From contig CM048839.1 in NCBI GenBank assembly GCA_026545765.1, forward strand, positions 56,049,177-56,113,176: a DNA stretch of 64,000 nucleotides. The letters are read 5' to 3'. Numbering within the stretch: the stretch's first letter is position 1; every line of letters starts with the position of its first letter. The stretch is from Plantago major (lineage: Eukaryota > Streptophyta > Magnoliopsida > Lamiales > Plantaginaceae). A model generated the notes under the pieces. The model was not told the origin of the DNA, made no database searches, and saw only the letters and a program-made list of their open reading frames with translations. A program made the position numbers and the translations under genes. This document shows, in pieces, positions 34,200 to 45,849 of this stretch.

Positions 34200-36470
34200 G
34201 TCGTCTGATGGACTCATCATCATTCCAGGTATTAATACCTTTTCCATGCATTCATTCCGTATACCATATTTGCCTCAATAACATGCTTCACAAGATTTGT
34301 TACTAAAAGCCTTGTTGTATTGCAAAGTTCGGAAGCTTGATCAATGTTACGCAACAACATGATCATGCAACCAACCTTAAGAACAATCATGTGATTAGGG
34401 AGTCCAAAACAATTGATATTATTAAGAAACTCAACCGTGAACACTTCTAAGATACATCATCTACTCTACTCAAGCTATCAACACTTAAATATTCAACGTA
34501 CTCACCATGAATTTTAGAAATAACGTACTCATTAATCTCATTAACAATGTCATTTGTGGATGCAAGAATGGCTCGATTAATGATGTAATTTGGATCTAGT
34601 GAGGGATTGGCCAAGTGCTCTAACAATGACGGGTATGTAATGTTAACAATGGCATTTATAGGATCACATAATTATATGATGAGTAGATCATCAGGTAGTT
34701 TTATATCAACCTCACCATCATTATTTTCACCAGCAACACCATCACCAACTTGTAAAATCCACTCTGCGAACTACCTGGCCTTGTTTATTTCAGCAAGTGA
34801 ATTTCCAGACTGCCCAGACTGCATGTGATGTAAAATTTAATGTTAATCAACTTTATACTTTAACAAAACAAAAGTATTGAAACAAAAAAATTACTTGCAA
34901 CCTCAGTTTTTTAGTTAATTTGAGGACTTCACATGTTGCTCATTTTGAATGAGCATATGGCTGCATTAACTATATCGTATCTTGTTCCGCCAGGAACCAC
35001 AAGAAGAATATGACTGAAGTCTCCACCAAAAACAACCACAAGGCAACCAAAAGGGTCATGAGGGTGACGCATAGCATCTCTCAAGCTCCGATCAACTGCC
35101 TCGAAGCAAAATTTATTCGTCATAGTTGTCTCGTCCAATATAATAAGCTTAGTAAGCCTTAATAACTCGTAACATCAGAATTTGCACCGATCTTTGAGCA
35201 TATTGAGTCCTCATTAGGATGAAGTGGTATGTCGAATCTCGAATAAGCTGAGCTACCCCTTGGAAGCAATAGTGATGCAATACCACTCGATGCAACTGGG
35301 AGAACTATATCTCCTTTGGATCTCAATCCCGAGCATACAATTCCCATATAAAAGTCTTCCCAGTCCTTCCATATCCACATAATTAAGAACGACACTCAAC
35401 CTTTACCCGAATTGACAGAAGATATTATCTTCTCGTAGATTATACGTTGCTCCTCAGTCAATCGTGGATACAACGAATTGAACTCTTCGCTCTCAATATC
35501 TTTATCGTTAGACGTCTCATCCACTATGAGCTGGTCTGTAATACTATTTATGATGTCATTTGAAGGTATATGCATACCTTCAAATTGTCAGACAGTTGTA
35601 GTTTGATCTTAAATGATTGTCAATCTCCAATAAAGACAAATCTTTAATTTGATCATCCGTGAGTTTCAGACATGTATATTGTAATACAAAATATGAATGT
35701 AATAAAGAATATGTATAAGTATGTCTAATAAAATAATATTGAACCATAATTGTTAGTACCTGGATTGTATTTTGTCTTTTGTTGGGTATTCAATTAGTCA
35801 TCTGATAAGAATTCTCATGTCTTCAACCAAACGTGTTTAGGAATTGACATGATGTGAGATAGAAGCAACATTGTGAATAGATGACAGGGGAAGAAGCCTA
35901 GTAACTTGTATTAATTATTCCACTATCGTACCCCCTATCATCAAATAAGAGACCTAAGGAACCACATGCGGACTTGTATGAATCATAAATAACACCATTG
36001 ACCGATCTGATATCCTCATAGCAAGTCACACCTCTTAATTACATGATTCAACATGAGTCTCATGTAGTACTGGTTCTCATTAATAATGTTGACATTATGT
36101 AGACACCCAACACTTTGTGCTTTTGTCTTTCTGCGAGACCATATCTTCTCTCTTTCATTCCAACAATAATGTTGTGGCAATTCGTGATACAAAAGCTTTC
36201 GGGCTTCAGGATTGATTTTGTTCAGTTCGAACCACTGTAAGAATTTTGACTTCTCTAGTAATCGTGCATGTATACACCATCTTTAATGTTCACACTTTGA
36301 TAACCCTCCAAGTGGAATGATAACCTCTCAACTGCAGGAGCCCTATAATGTATGAAAAATTCAAATATTCTCCATATAGCTTCACATGCAGAAGCATACC
36401 GGCCGTCAACATGCCTCATGATTTAATCTGGATTGTTCTTGTCCATGAAACTAAGCCATATACGGTCACT
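34200..36470 (-). pseudogene. Helitron RepHel helicase part (Pif1-like), decayed
   Basis: The minus strand reads in order: RYASACEAIWRIFEFFIHYR and ERLSFHLEGYQSVN (36300-36410); WFELNKINPEARKLLYHELP (36170-36240); the motif I region with RSKGDIVLPVASSGIASLLL (35230-35330); the Walker B/motif II region DETTMTNKFCFEAVDRSLRD with VVVFGGDFSHILLVVPGGTR (34980-35138); then RAILASTNDIVNEINEYVIS (near 34560) and VEFLNNINCFGLPNHMI with VMLLRNIDQ-like MLLRNIDQASELCN (34310-34440). This is the Helitron helicase in correct order. The Walker A GTGKT has decayed (WIWKDWEDF). Several frame changes and stops separate these blocks, and the N-terminal helitron-like and Rep domains are absent. Confidence 0.85.
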
Positions 36471-36479
36471 CTCCTTGGA

Positions 36480-39057
36480 TATATATTTAAACAAATACTT
36501 CATAATTAAACCACCCCTAATTGCAGAATTCTATGTTCATGTACATCAATACTTCAACATCAATTGATGATTATATGGGATTACATATCTAACCAAATTT
36601 GTAATAATAGAATAGCTTAATAACAGGAGACACGTTGATATTAATTCTCTTAAAATTTAAAAAGCGAAAAAATTTCGACTTAGTTAGATTAAATCAATTG
36701 TCAAGCACTTGGCCATTTTTTTTCGACAGTTTCATCTGTATCCCTTCTCTTGTATATCTGGTACCCATTCTCATCTGTGTGCATGTTCTCATTGTAACTC
36801 TTGGGAAAGAATTTCGCACATTTACCCTTCTCCATGGACGGAGTAGTACGCTTCATTGGATCACACATGCATCATGTAGTTTGACACGACTTCATACAGT
36901 TCTAGATGTTTCTCTTTTTCAGGAAGCTCAACACATATATAATCGTCAATGTCATATTAATAGAAGAACACAAGGAGATGACTATTAAATTACAATATGA
37001 ATGGACCAGATTGCTCTTACTAATTGTTTTAGACGTCAGGATGAACTGCGAACAGACCAAAACACCCCCCACAAACTTTTCTATCCAATAGGAAATGAGT
37101 ATTCTGCCACATGACATGACAAATGGACCAATAAGAAGCCTAGAAAACTAATTCGATTCATAGATATATACAAAAAAAAAAATCATTGTGGAATAATATA
37201 GTAGTACATAGTGCTGCCATATTTTCTTTTTAATAGTGAGAGATCTATATAAAGATTTAAATTATAATTGAAGCTCATATACATCAACAACTTACTCACC
37301 TGTATTTTATTTACTACTAAGTAGCAAGGTACCCACATTTCATCAATGATAACAATAAATCATCTAATTTACGTGATGGTGGAGAACGAACATGAACCTC
37401 CGCCATTTAAGAATCACAAATAAAAGGAATTCCTACCGTATCCAAATCAAATATGTCGCAAATATTATTTTGCAATCACTCCAACCCCATCTGATGGAGC
37501 CTATTGTAAAATATAGAAGCATCAAATTTATCTTGATCCATATCAAATTAAAAAAATAACAACTCGAGAAGAATATGCATATAGTTTCATTTAAGTACAC
37601 CATTATAGTAGATAATATTGTTGTTAGCTGACTTTATGGAAATATGCGAGTCATAAAATCAAAAAGTTTTAGATGAATTCGTCTTGGGATGACAAATTTA
37701 AATATATGTTCAAAAATATTCTTCGGAATTTTGTAGATAAATTTATATGAGATTTAATAAAAACTATATATCCAGCCAACATACAAAAAGGGTCCCTACA
37801 AAAAAATAAACAGTGAAATATATACTGGCTAAAAATACAACTAATTTCACAAAATTTCCGTGGTGATGCCGCGATATAGTTTAGGTTTAATAATAAACAG
37901 AAATGGGAGAACAAAATAAATTAATCGAGACAACCCCTCGGGTGGTATGTGCTCCCCTCACATAACAATCTTGGTATGTATAATACAAATCTACCAATCC
38001 AACATCATCATAAGAACGCCCAATTGATTATCTAGTTGCTAAAAACGTTAGCTTCACGTTTAACCTGGCAAAACTTCATGGAACAAAAATCTGCATCAAA
38101 TACCTGAATTTCATTAAAAAGTATAACAAATGGGCAAAGCTGAAATTTGTTGATTCAAAAAGTTTAATCACAACATAACAATCCCTTTCAATATTACTTC
38201 GTGTTACCACTCAAAATTTCGAACAAATTTAGTTCTTAATTTTTCCTGGCAAACCTTCCGCATTTTCAGCAACCATAAGACATAAAATTTTGTCACCAAG
38301 CAATAACATTGCTGTCATGATCCCTAGTAACAACACTAATACGGCCCCCTATTCGGACTCTTCTCAACCGTATCAAAATTTCACGCGGTAGGATGGCTGA
38401 AATTTGAATGAATTTAGTGGGGAGCCCATTAACTTTATGAATCATATTATATTATATAGAAACACCTAAATGATAATCTAAGTGTTAAAACATTAGCATC
38501 ATATTAACCTGGCTAAAAACTTTATTGAACAAAATTCTCGTCCCCCTATTCGGACTCTACTCAACCGTAGAATCAAAATTTATTAATTTCTTGTTAAATA
38601 GATTGGGGGAGTATTAAATATTTAATAAATTCTATATTTTTAAAATTTCATTATTTCATTTTATCTTATTTAATAAATTTATATTTTATTTTAATGAATA
38701 AAATGATTTATTTAATTAATAATAGTATTCAAGATTGATGTATATGGATTCATCTTGCCACAACGAATTCAAATATATGTTCAAAATATTTTTTGAATTT
38801 TTGTAGATAAAGTTATATTAGATTTAATAAAAACTATATATGTAATCAACGTACCAAAAATAATAGTGGAATATATAATTAAGAAAATATTTGGATTGCC
38901 CTTACTAATTATTCTAGATATCAGGATGAACTGTGAACAGACTAAAATACCCTCCACAAACTTTTCTAAATATAGAAATTGAGTATTCTGCCAAGTGGCA
39001 TGACAAATGGACCAATAAGAAGGATAAATTTTTTTTTTCGATTAATAGATATATAGA
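36480..39057 (-). repeat. Duplicated Helitron 5' regions
   Basis: No gene is seen. Two blocks occur twice. Block A is about 130 bp (37011-37141 and 38898-39028, from CTTACTAATT to GACCAATAAGAAG). Block B is about 120 bp (37670-37790 and 38740-38870, around AAATATATGTTCAAAA and AGATTTAATAAAAACTATAT). Block A at 38898 leads directly into the Helitron 5' terminus. The copy at 37011 leads into a near-identical but decayed terminus (TATATATCTATGAATCG on the minus strand, about 37150-37166), suggesting a second Helitron end nested in the first. Confidence 0.65.
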
Positions 39058-39733
39058 TGAAGTTAACGGTTTTCAACCGCAACCGATCAAACTTTTTGTT
39101 ATGGATAAAAACCAGTTTGTTTTATTTTTGTGGTGGAGGGATCCATTTATTATTGAGCAACTCTTGTAAAATATTTAATATTTTTAAATAATAAAAGTAT
39201 TGTATTAATGTATTTAAGTTGAGTGTACCACACAATTTTAGTATGAGTTTTGTATTTTTGTTGTTTATACATTTGAAAATTATGACATTTACAAGAAATT
39301 AAATAATATTTCAAACATTTTGCTGGGTTTTTTTTTTTTCTTGGCAGGGCAGGGTGGGTGGGGTGGATCCACTCCCCGTTCAATTAATATTATAATGTGT
39401 CATTTTGTGTACTAACGTATCCTTTTAAAATATTAAATTTAAAAATATCATAACCCGCATCACGCATATAATTATGGCTTGTAAGTGAGACTTTAGTGAC
39501 TTGTGGTCTAGTTAAGTATCCAAATTAATCATATAATTTACGTCCCTGGAAGGATACTTGTACTCCGGCCATATTTCATATCATGCAATGGATGACCTTA
39601 TATCATAAGTTACGATAGCTCCTTTTTTTAAATTGAGTTCGTGAATTAAAACACAAGAATTATCTCAAGTTAACAAATAATAAATGAGTCAAGACATTTC
39701 TAAGGGTACAGTAAACAAGTCTTAATTTAGTAG

Positions 39734-40031
39734 AAGCTGTGTAAAGCTAAGTGTAGTTTTGGCTTTTGTTTGGATTTTAGAGTAATTATTTTTGTGTTAT
39801 AAATTAGAGTATGCATCTTGTAGTGTAGTTTTGGTTGCCACGAAGGGCATCACCTTCCAACTAGTGGGAGGTATCTCCCCTTTGTGGTCTTGGTCATTGG
39901 ATTCGTCCTAATACCCCTCACTCTTGGCTTGGCTCTTACAATCCTGACATACTAAACGATAGGGTGGCCAAGATTACAATGAAAACTATTACTATCTTGT
40001 GTGGCTCGCCCTTTTATTAAAAAAAAAAAAA
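39734..40031 (+). mobile_element. Poly(A) retroposon with 17-bp target duplication (298 bp)
   Basis: The exact direct repeat AAGTCTTAATTTAGTAG flanks it at 39717-39733 and 40032-40048, and it ends in about 14 A. Its body has no reading frame. No clear pol III A/B boxes were seen, so a 5'-truncated LINE tail is as likely as a SINE. Confidence 0.85.
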
Positions 40032-40135
40032 AAGTCTTAATTTAGTAGATGTAAGAAAATGTGAAAGCCACAATAACATATTGGTCCGTTTATAAAACTT
40101 GAGTATCCCTAAAGCTTGTGAAAAGGAGCAAGTCT

Positions 40136-40380
40136 CCTGAGAGACGGTCTCTAGATAAATTATCTAGAGGCTTATCTATGTTGTCTTGAAAATCATCGAT
40201 GTTATCAATCAAAACGTCTATGTTTTTAATTAAAACGTCTATATTATCAACATTGCTATTTTTCATATTACAAAATAAATAAATTTCGTTAACAACATAC
40301 ACATTTTAAATAATAACATGGATGATTTTTCTAAAAAATATAGATCGCTTTAGATAAGCTTCTGTAGAGATTCTCACGAG
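40136..40380. mobile_element. MITE, GAGACGGTCTCTAGATAA family, copy 2
   Basis: The left arm GAGACGGTCTCTAGATAAAT is followed by CATCGATGTT and AAAACGTCTAT words. The right arm is a decayed inverse (TTTAGATAAGCTTCTGTAGA). The internal words and order match 31921-32131. Confidence 0.65.
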
Positions 40381-40759
40381 ATTTGTAAAAATACAGATCT
40401 AAGTATATATTTGTAAAATTGATTAAATCAAAGAAATTTAAACATCTAATGCTAACGTTATCATCACTGATCATTGACAAGCAAAAGTCAAATTTGGTAG
40501 TCCTTTCTTTTGTCCTTTCCGACGTCAAAATAATATTAAATATTCAAAAAAATTCATGGGTATGCTTAACTATACAGTATACCAAAAATTCGCTAAGTCA
40601 ATTTAGATGTTTTAATCTAATCGCGTTAAACGTAAGTCAGAAACATTACTCTTTCAAAACTGCTTTCCTTAAAGTTAGTTCCCAATATTCTTTTCATTCC
40701 CCATCTTTAAATTTCAAAACTCTACCTTCCAAAACCCTTGGATTTTCAAAAGAAAACCG

Positions 40760-42361
40760 TTAGCCACTTTGTTTTTTCGCGCGTAATTTTTCTGCCAGGC
40801 GAAGCCAACTTCTAAACTCGATTCCCGGTTCATTAACCGTTGGATCAAGCTTATTTTTGGAGATCGGATTCATAACAAACCTGTCTATACTTCCACCGTA
40901 CGGATTGCTTTGTCGATAGTCCAGTAATTCGGAATCTGTCGTCGAACAAAGAGCTGATTTCCACTCCGTTTTCAACTCCTTTCAGATTTGTTCTCTCGTA
41001 AAGCCTCGTGAGGATCAGATCACAAATGTTTATATGTATGATGTAAATCTTGTGTGATTAATTGGTATATGTATTATGGGTTTGTTACATGTTCCCAAGT
41101 TCCCCTAAGGCTCATCCACAATTATTTGATTTGTCATCTATACTATACTATATGTGATATTTGCAAGTTCACTTAGTACCTTATGTCATATTATTTGTTG
41201 TTTTATTCTGTTTACATGGTTGAATAGATCGATATGTGACCCAGGAAGGATATTGTTGCATGTTCATATGTGTTAGTCCATGGTCAATTATCAATGATAT
41301 ATATGGAATTCTCGTAATTAGGATGGTGATGATGATGATTAGTGGATTAAAACATGGGATGGTGTTACTAACTTGTTTTGAGGATGCTAATTCATGTCGT
41401 TCTTATGATTTTTGATACTGCTGTGCATAGATTTGATCATGGAACAGTATTGCTAAGACCACATACTTATGTTTCTTGTTACTTCTGAACGAATCTTAAT
41501 TCCATATTATTGTGTGCTCAAAGTATGTTATGCTTTAATCATGTTTAAGATGCTACTACTATGTATGATGTTTATACACACCAGAATCATGCATTCATAA
41601 GTTTAGAGTTAGAAGACGATTCACTTTAATAAGATGTTACGCTTTAAAGAAAGTAGTTTTAAGGTTTAAATATAAGTAAATAGCTGTGAGGAAATATCCC
41701 CAGATTAGAATAGGCAGCTTATTAGTTCACAGATAGGAATGACCGATACCGTCATTTTTTATTTATTCAATCTGATAGTACGAAAGTGACCTATAGAAGC
41801 AGAGATACCACCACGTATGGATAGAACTCACGACGCTGTTTCGAAATGATCACAAGTATGCTTTAAGACATTCAAAGATAAAGGTTCAAGTTAAGTTTCA
41901 AGTTCAAGTTAAGAGTTTTCGAAGAATAAGTTCCAAATATTAGAAATGTCGAGTCAAGTTTTAAGTCAGATCAGACAAGAAAGACTAAAAATTTAAAAGA
42001 TGAAGATAGAACCAGGCCACCAAGACATTTGAAATTGTTCAACTAGCCATTACTACCGAATTTCTAAATATCAATTTTAGGTCAGTTCTAGCTTTGAGTC
42101 ATACGAAGATCGATCACTACCAAGAGCATCTTTACGCTTTCATATATTTAGAGTTTTGATCAAAGTTTTACGATATTAAAGCTCCACCGCATTATTTTAT
42201 TACCACCTGCTTAAGACGTTAATTTCATATCGTTTTCGACGCCAGAATGCCCTAAGAACGCTTTTATATTTTAATAAGTCAAGTTCATTGAATTTTCGCC
42301 TCAATTTAACTAACATGAATATATTTTCCTTAGTTCGTATTTATAAAATTCGGGACGCTAC
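40760..42361 (-). repeat. Chromovirus-like LTR remnant
   Basis: The right edge reads TTCGGGACGCTACA at 42361. On the minus strand this is TGTAGCGTCCCGAATTTTAT followed by AAATACGAAC, a classic chromovirus LTR start. The left boundary is uncertain. ATAGC directly precedes TGTGAGG at 41682-41686 and directly follows the right edge at 42362-42366, so 41687-42361 may be the whole insertion. The sequence from about 40780 also looks LTR-like. No internal coding part is present. Confidence 0.5.
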
Positions 42362-42759
42362 AATAGCAGTGATAAAATTATATTGAATATTTACAAATTA
42401 ATAAAAGTACATCCAACTATATTAATTTACCCAAAAATATTTGATTCTTATATTATTGTGTATTTTTTTGGTTAATAATGATGACCTGTACCTGTTAACA
42501 TGAATACTCAGAATTACAGTACTTTCTTGTTGTGATTCAATTGAAAAGATTAAGCTTCAATCTAAACTTGGCATTAACATTAACAACATTATGCACATGA
42601 TACAAAGGAATAAACAAATGAAACAAATTACACGAGTTCCCTACCAAGACTTGCATCTCATTTTCCTCCCCAAACGTTTCCAAACTTCTAATTTCACCCC
42701 AGACTAATTTGGTCAGGTGCATTTCGATCCTTCCATTCCATTAACGAACGGAAAAGTCT
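42362..42759 (-). other. ERF 3' flank
   Basis: An A/T-rich segment followed, next to the stop codon, by about 200 bp of mixed composition that is probably the ERF 3' untranslated region. No canonical poly(A) signal can be fixed and no other feature was seen. Confidence 0.4.
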
Positions 42760-43518
42760 TCAGTAACCCAAACATGGCGATAACATAGGAATCTCAAAGA
42801 TACCATTCTCTTCCCCAAAATCCCAAATCGCCTTCCAGTCCGATGGTGTCAAAGGCACCGCTGTAGTTTCTTCGATTTCGGTTTTAATCTCAACTTCTTG
42901 TTCTTGATCAATTTCTTCTTTCTTCACTTGTTTCCTCTCTACTTGTTCTTCTTCATCTCTCTCCCTTTTTCTGCAATCAACCACCACTTTTTCCTCCGGT
43001 TTGAAATTCTCAATATCAAGTGGGAAATTGAGTATTGCTTTACTCCCTCTCAGCCTGAAAGCTGCCCTATCATAGGCCTTAGCAGCTTCTAGATCCGTCT
43101 CGAATGTTCCGAGCCAAACCCGGGTTCCCTTTTGGTTCGGGTCACGAATCTCCGCCGCAAACTTGCCCCATGGCCTTCTCCTGACACCTCTGTAATGCCT
43201 GTCTTGCACAGCTTTGTTGTTGTTTCTAATTTGGGGAATTGCGACGTTGAGAGAAGGCTTCTTCTCTTTGGAGGTGATCGAACTTGTTCTGATGATGGGT
43301 TTGGTTTCGAATTCGAAGGAGTTGGTGTATGGAGAGGAGAAGCTAATTGTACTGGAGTTGCTCGAAGTTCTTGAAATCTGAGATTGTTGTTGAGAGAAGG
43401 ATGATGAAGGAGGTGAAGGGCAGTAGTTTTCGATGAAAGCGGTGTCATCGAGAAGGTGTTGGCGTATCATTTCGAGAGTTGAAGTACAGTCATCTGATGA
43501 ACAAGAAGAAGAAGACAT
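42760..43518 (-). CDS. AP2/ERF transcription factor, ERF group IX-like (252 aa)
   Basis: An intronless minus-strand gene for a nuclear DNA-binding regulator. ERF proteins bind GCC-box promoters in ethylene, jasmonate and stress responses. The AP2 domain spans residues 108-168: [20 protein letters not shown], then [20 protein letters not shown] and [16 protein letters not shown], with the Ala and Asp residues that define the ERF rather than DREB class. The N-terminus has [12 protein letters not shown], a motif of group IX ERFs, then a Ser-rich stretch. After the domain come a basic region ([17 protein letters not shown], possible nuclear signal) and an acidic tail with PLTPSDW and MLSP, possible MAP-kinase sites. 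An upstream in-frame ATG would give 316 aa. It is rejected because the TATA box (43625-43633) lies inside that extension, and MSSSS at 43518 fits family N-termini. The gene looks intact. Confidence 0.93.
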   Translation of the reverse strand: MSSSSCSSDDCTSTLEMIRQHLLDDTAFIENYCPSPPSSSFSQQQSQISRTSSNSSTISFSSPYTNSFEFETKPIIRTSSITSKEKKPSLNVAIPQIRNNNKAVQDRHYRGVRRRPWGKFAAEIRDPNQKGTRVWLGTFETDLEAAKAYDRAAFRLRGSKAILNFPLDIENFKPEEKVVVDCRKRERDEEEQVERKQVKKEEIDQEQEVEIKTEIEETTAVPLTPSDWKAIWDFGEENGIFEIPMLSPCLGY

Positions 43519-43624
43519 TGCTATTTTGTGTTGTTTTTTCACAAGGTGTTTGAGATTATGCCTGAATGAGAAATGGATTGGTTGGTTTTGTGTTTGAGTG
43601 GAGAGGATGAAGTGAGGAGATTTG

Positions 43625-43633
43625 TTTATATAA
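43625..43633 (-). promoter_or_regulatory. TATA box of the ERF gene
   Basis: The minus strand reads TTATATAAA, about 107 bp before the chosen ATG. That leaves room for a 5' leader of about 75 nt. Only some 85 bp separate this box from the inverted-repeat element that begins near 43719. Confidence 0.75.
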
Positions 43634-43718
43634 GGGGAGATTAGGACAATATTTTGGGAAAGGGGGATGCTTCTGCGTAGGGGAGAAGAAGCATCATGGG
43701 CCAAGGGCACATCTAAAA

Positions 43719-44400
43719 ATGGTGAATTGTCAAATCGGCAAATTACATTTGCTCCCCTAATAAATTTCGTAATAACATCGGGGTCCTAATATTTCATCAA
43801 TAACAAATTAGTCCCTAAACAATTACATATTGGTCCCTAAAAATCTATTTTTTGGATTAATATGTAATTGTTTAGGGACCAATCTGTTATTGATAAAATG
43901 TTAGGGTCCCAGACTTCTCCCAAAAATTATATTCCAAATTAACCTTCTATAAAACTTATTTTCTTTTATAGCCTTCTTTGACACATGAGATGCCTTGTAG
44001 ATAATAAAATGTCATAAAAGTCAATTTAAAGTGTCACAAAATCATTAAACAGAGGGTATTAAAGAATATAAATATCTTATTTAGTTTAAATCTTTATCAT
44101 CTAGTCTTCACAATATTTAAACTGTATAATTAATTATAAATCTTACAAAATTAAAATGTAATCGATAGTCATTACTAATTGTTGTAAATCCTACTAATAA
44201 GAATCATCCGTATTAAATCAATTTGAGGTTTCAAGCAAATAATAAATATGAATTATACATAGTTAAATGCAAATAACCTCAGGGATTATCAAAATGATAA
44301 AAAAAAAAAATTAAGAGTGATAGAGCACGCCAAATCTCTTAGTTAAAAAATAGCACTAAACCTCTAAGTTCCTATAAAATTTTGCATGAAACCCGCTCAC
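43719..44400 (+). repeat. Left arm of a long inverted repeat (MULE- or foldback-like)
   Basis: This arm reappears inverted at 52110-52580. The outer block GTGAATTGTCAAAT, the block AGCCTTCTTTG followed by ACATGAGATGCC, the A/T-rich middle, and the inner GGTTTCATGC (complement at 44385-44395) all have counterparts in the same order. Identity is roughly 75-85% by eye. A 131-bp hairpin MITE interrupts it near 43780-43910. Long inverted arms with an A/T-rich body fit a Mutator-like or foldback element; no target duplication could be fixed. Confidence 0.7.
43780..43910. mobile_element. Hairpin MITE in the ERF upstream region (131 bp)
   Basis: Two arms of about 57 bp, with about 85-90% match, face each other: GTCCTAATATTTCATCAATA at the left and TATTGATAAAATGTTAGGG at the right. 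Each includes CCCTAAACAATTACATA or its complement, and a short loop lies near 43843-43855. The block lies 260-390 bp upstream of the ERF start codon and inside the left arm of the larger inverted repeat. Confidence 0.8.
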
Positions 44401-44415
44401 CAGATTATGCAGATC

Positions 44416-44660
44416 ATCGAAGTGTCGATTTTGATTTTTTTCATTAATCGCTCCAACTTTGATTACTTAATTACTTTTAAACCATAAATGTAAAAAAGTT
44501 CGATTAAATTATATAATGAAACTTTAAAGACTAAAATTTCATTATATAATTTACTGAATATTTTACATTTGTGGCTTAAGATTATCTCGTAGTCAAAGTT
44601 GAAAACCGTTGACTCGAAAAAGTCAAAATGGAACACTTCGGGCGGGACGGAGGAAGTATA
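44416..44660. mobile_element. Stowaway-like (Tc1/mariner) MITE, one end decayed
   Basis: The right end GGCGGGACGGAGGAAGTA has the form of plant Stowaway-type termini. The left arm (CGAAGTGTCGATTTTGA, then CTCCAACTTTGATTAC) pairs with the right arm (TAGTCAAAGTTGAAAAC, then AAAATGGAACACTTCG). The outermost 20 bp of the left end is missing. It sits between the left arm of the long inverted repeat and the CACTA element. Confidence 0.6.
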
Positions 44661-45567
44661 AGTTAATCATTAAATAAAAATTTAATTTTTTTACGGTATT
44701 TAACACTACAAGAAAGTTCATTTTTAGGGACGGAAATTAGGGACGGTCCTAACTTAGAACGAATCGTCCTTTAGGATGGATTAGGGACGGATAGGCTATC
44801 CGTCCCCTAATCTGCCTTAATTAGGGACGGATTTCATAAACCGCCTAATTGTCCCCTGTTTAGGGACGGATTTTTAATCCGTCCTAAAGCTGACCAAAAA
44901 AAAAATAAAAAAAAGTTTTAGGACGGATAGATATCCGTCCCTAAAGTTAGAGACTTAGGACGGATATCTTTCCGTCTAAAAATCGTGTTCTAAAGTAACA
45001 CGGAAGCGTAATCATTTCCATTTCCATTTCATTCCTTCTTCCTTTCTTTCTCCCAATTCGCCCCAAGCATTTTCCGCCAAATCTACGATTCCGCCAATCT
45101 TGGTCTCGTCAAGCTCGCTTGGACAAGGAGCTTGGATTGTGCATCAATTTCAACTTTCATCCGCTATTTTTCCGAAATTGAAGGTATTTTGGCTAAAACC
45201 CTTACTTTTTAAATATTGGGAATTTTATGAATTTCGACTAGTTTGATCAATTGTATGTTTATATGAAGTATGTAGTAGATAATTTAGCTTATATTACGTA
45301 TTGGGTTAGCTTTGAGATGTGCAATTGATATATTTATTGTGAAATTGGATTGCTAGTATGATGTTACTATGATTGTAAGTGTGTAGGGTATTTACTTAGC
45401 AATTTTCGTATACGTACTAGAATTATGAAGATTTAATTGTGTGTTTGTAGACAATTTGGTGATTTTGGTGATTTTAATATAATTTTGGAGTATTAACATA
45501 AAAACAATCAATAATATTTTCATCTACAATTTGTAATGTTAATAGATATATGGAAGTTTAACTACTA

Positions 45568-45812
45568 GAAAATTGAATTGTAATCGTAAAATGCATGTAA
45601 TTCATTACCAATTGTTACCGTATCATAATTAAAAATGTAATTGTAATTGTAATGAAACTAAATACGGTATAAATGTTATAACTACCAGTGGGATTGAATT
45701 GTAATAGTAAAATGCATGTAATTCATTACCAATTGTTACCGTATCATAATTAAAAATGTAATTGTAATTGTAATTATAATGAAACTAAATACATAATTGT
45801 ATAAATGTTATA
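45568..45812. repeat. Tandem duplication, period about 121 bp
   Basis: Two copies of a block containing GTAAAATGCATGTAATTC, TACCAATTGTTACCGTATC and GTAATTGTAATTGTAAT start about 121 bp apart. They lie in the leader or first intron before the TNP2-like gene. Confidence 0.85.
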
Positions 45813-45849
45813 AATCTAATAAATTGAGACGCAGGTTAATTGTTGAATT

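Larger units (their letters stand above)
33071..39057 (-). mobile_element. Helitron, about 6 kb, with decayed helicase
   Basis: On the minus strand the 5' end is TCTATATATCTATTAATCG at 39057, preceded by A. The 3' end is CTAG at 33071-33074, followed by T. A short hairpin (CCGTC/GACGG, 33083-33099) lies 8 nt from the 3' end. These are the standard Helitron termini with insertion between A and T. The helicase part of RepHel is read on the same strand (34200-36470). The Rep (rolling-circle) domain is missing, so this copy cannot be autonomous. Confidence 0.8.

Noticed and set aside
43089-43448. Antisense and alternate-frame reading frames over the ERF gene
   Set aside because: They overlap the AP2 coding frame and show no domain; they are shadows of its base composition.
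43519-43710. N-terminal extension of the ERF protein to 316 residues from an upstream in-frame ATG
   Set aside because: A TATA box lies inside the extension, the extra residues match no ERF N-terminus, and MSSSS at 43518 fits the family.
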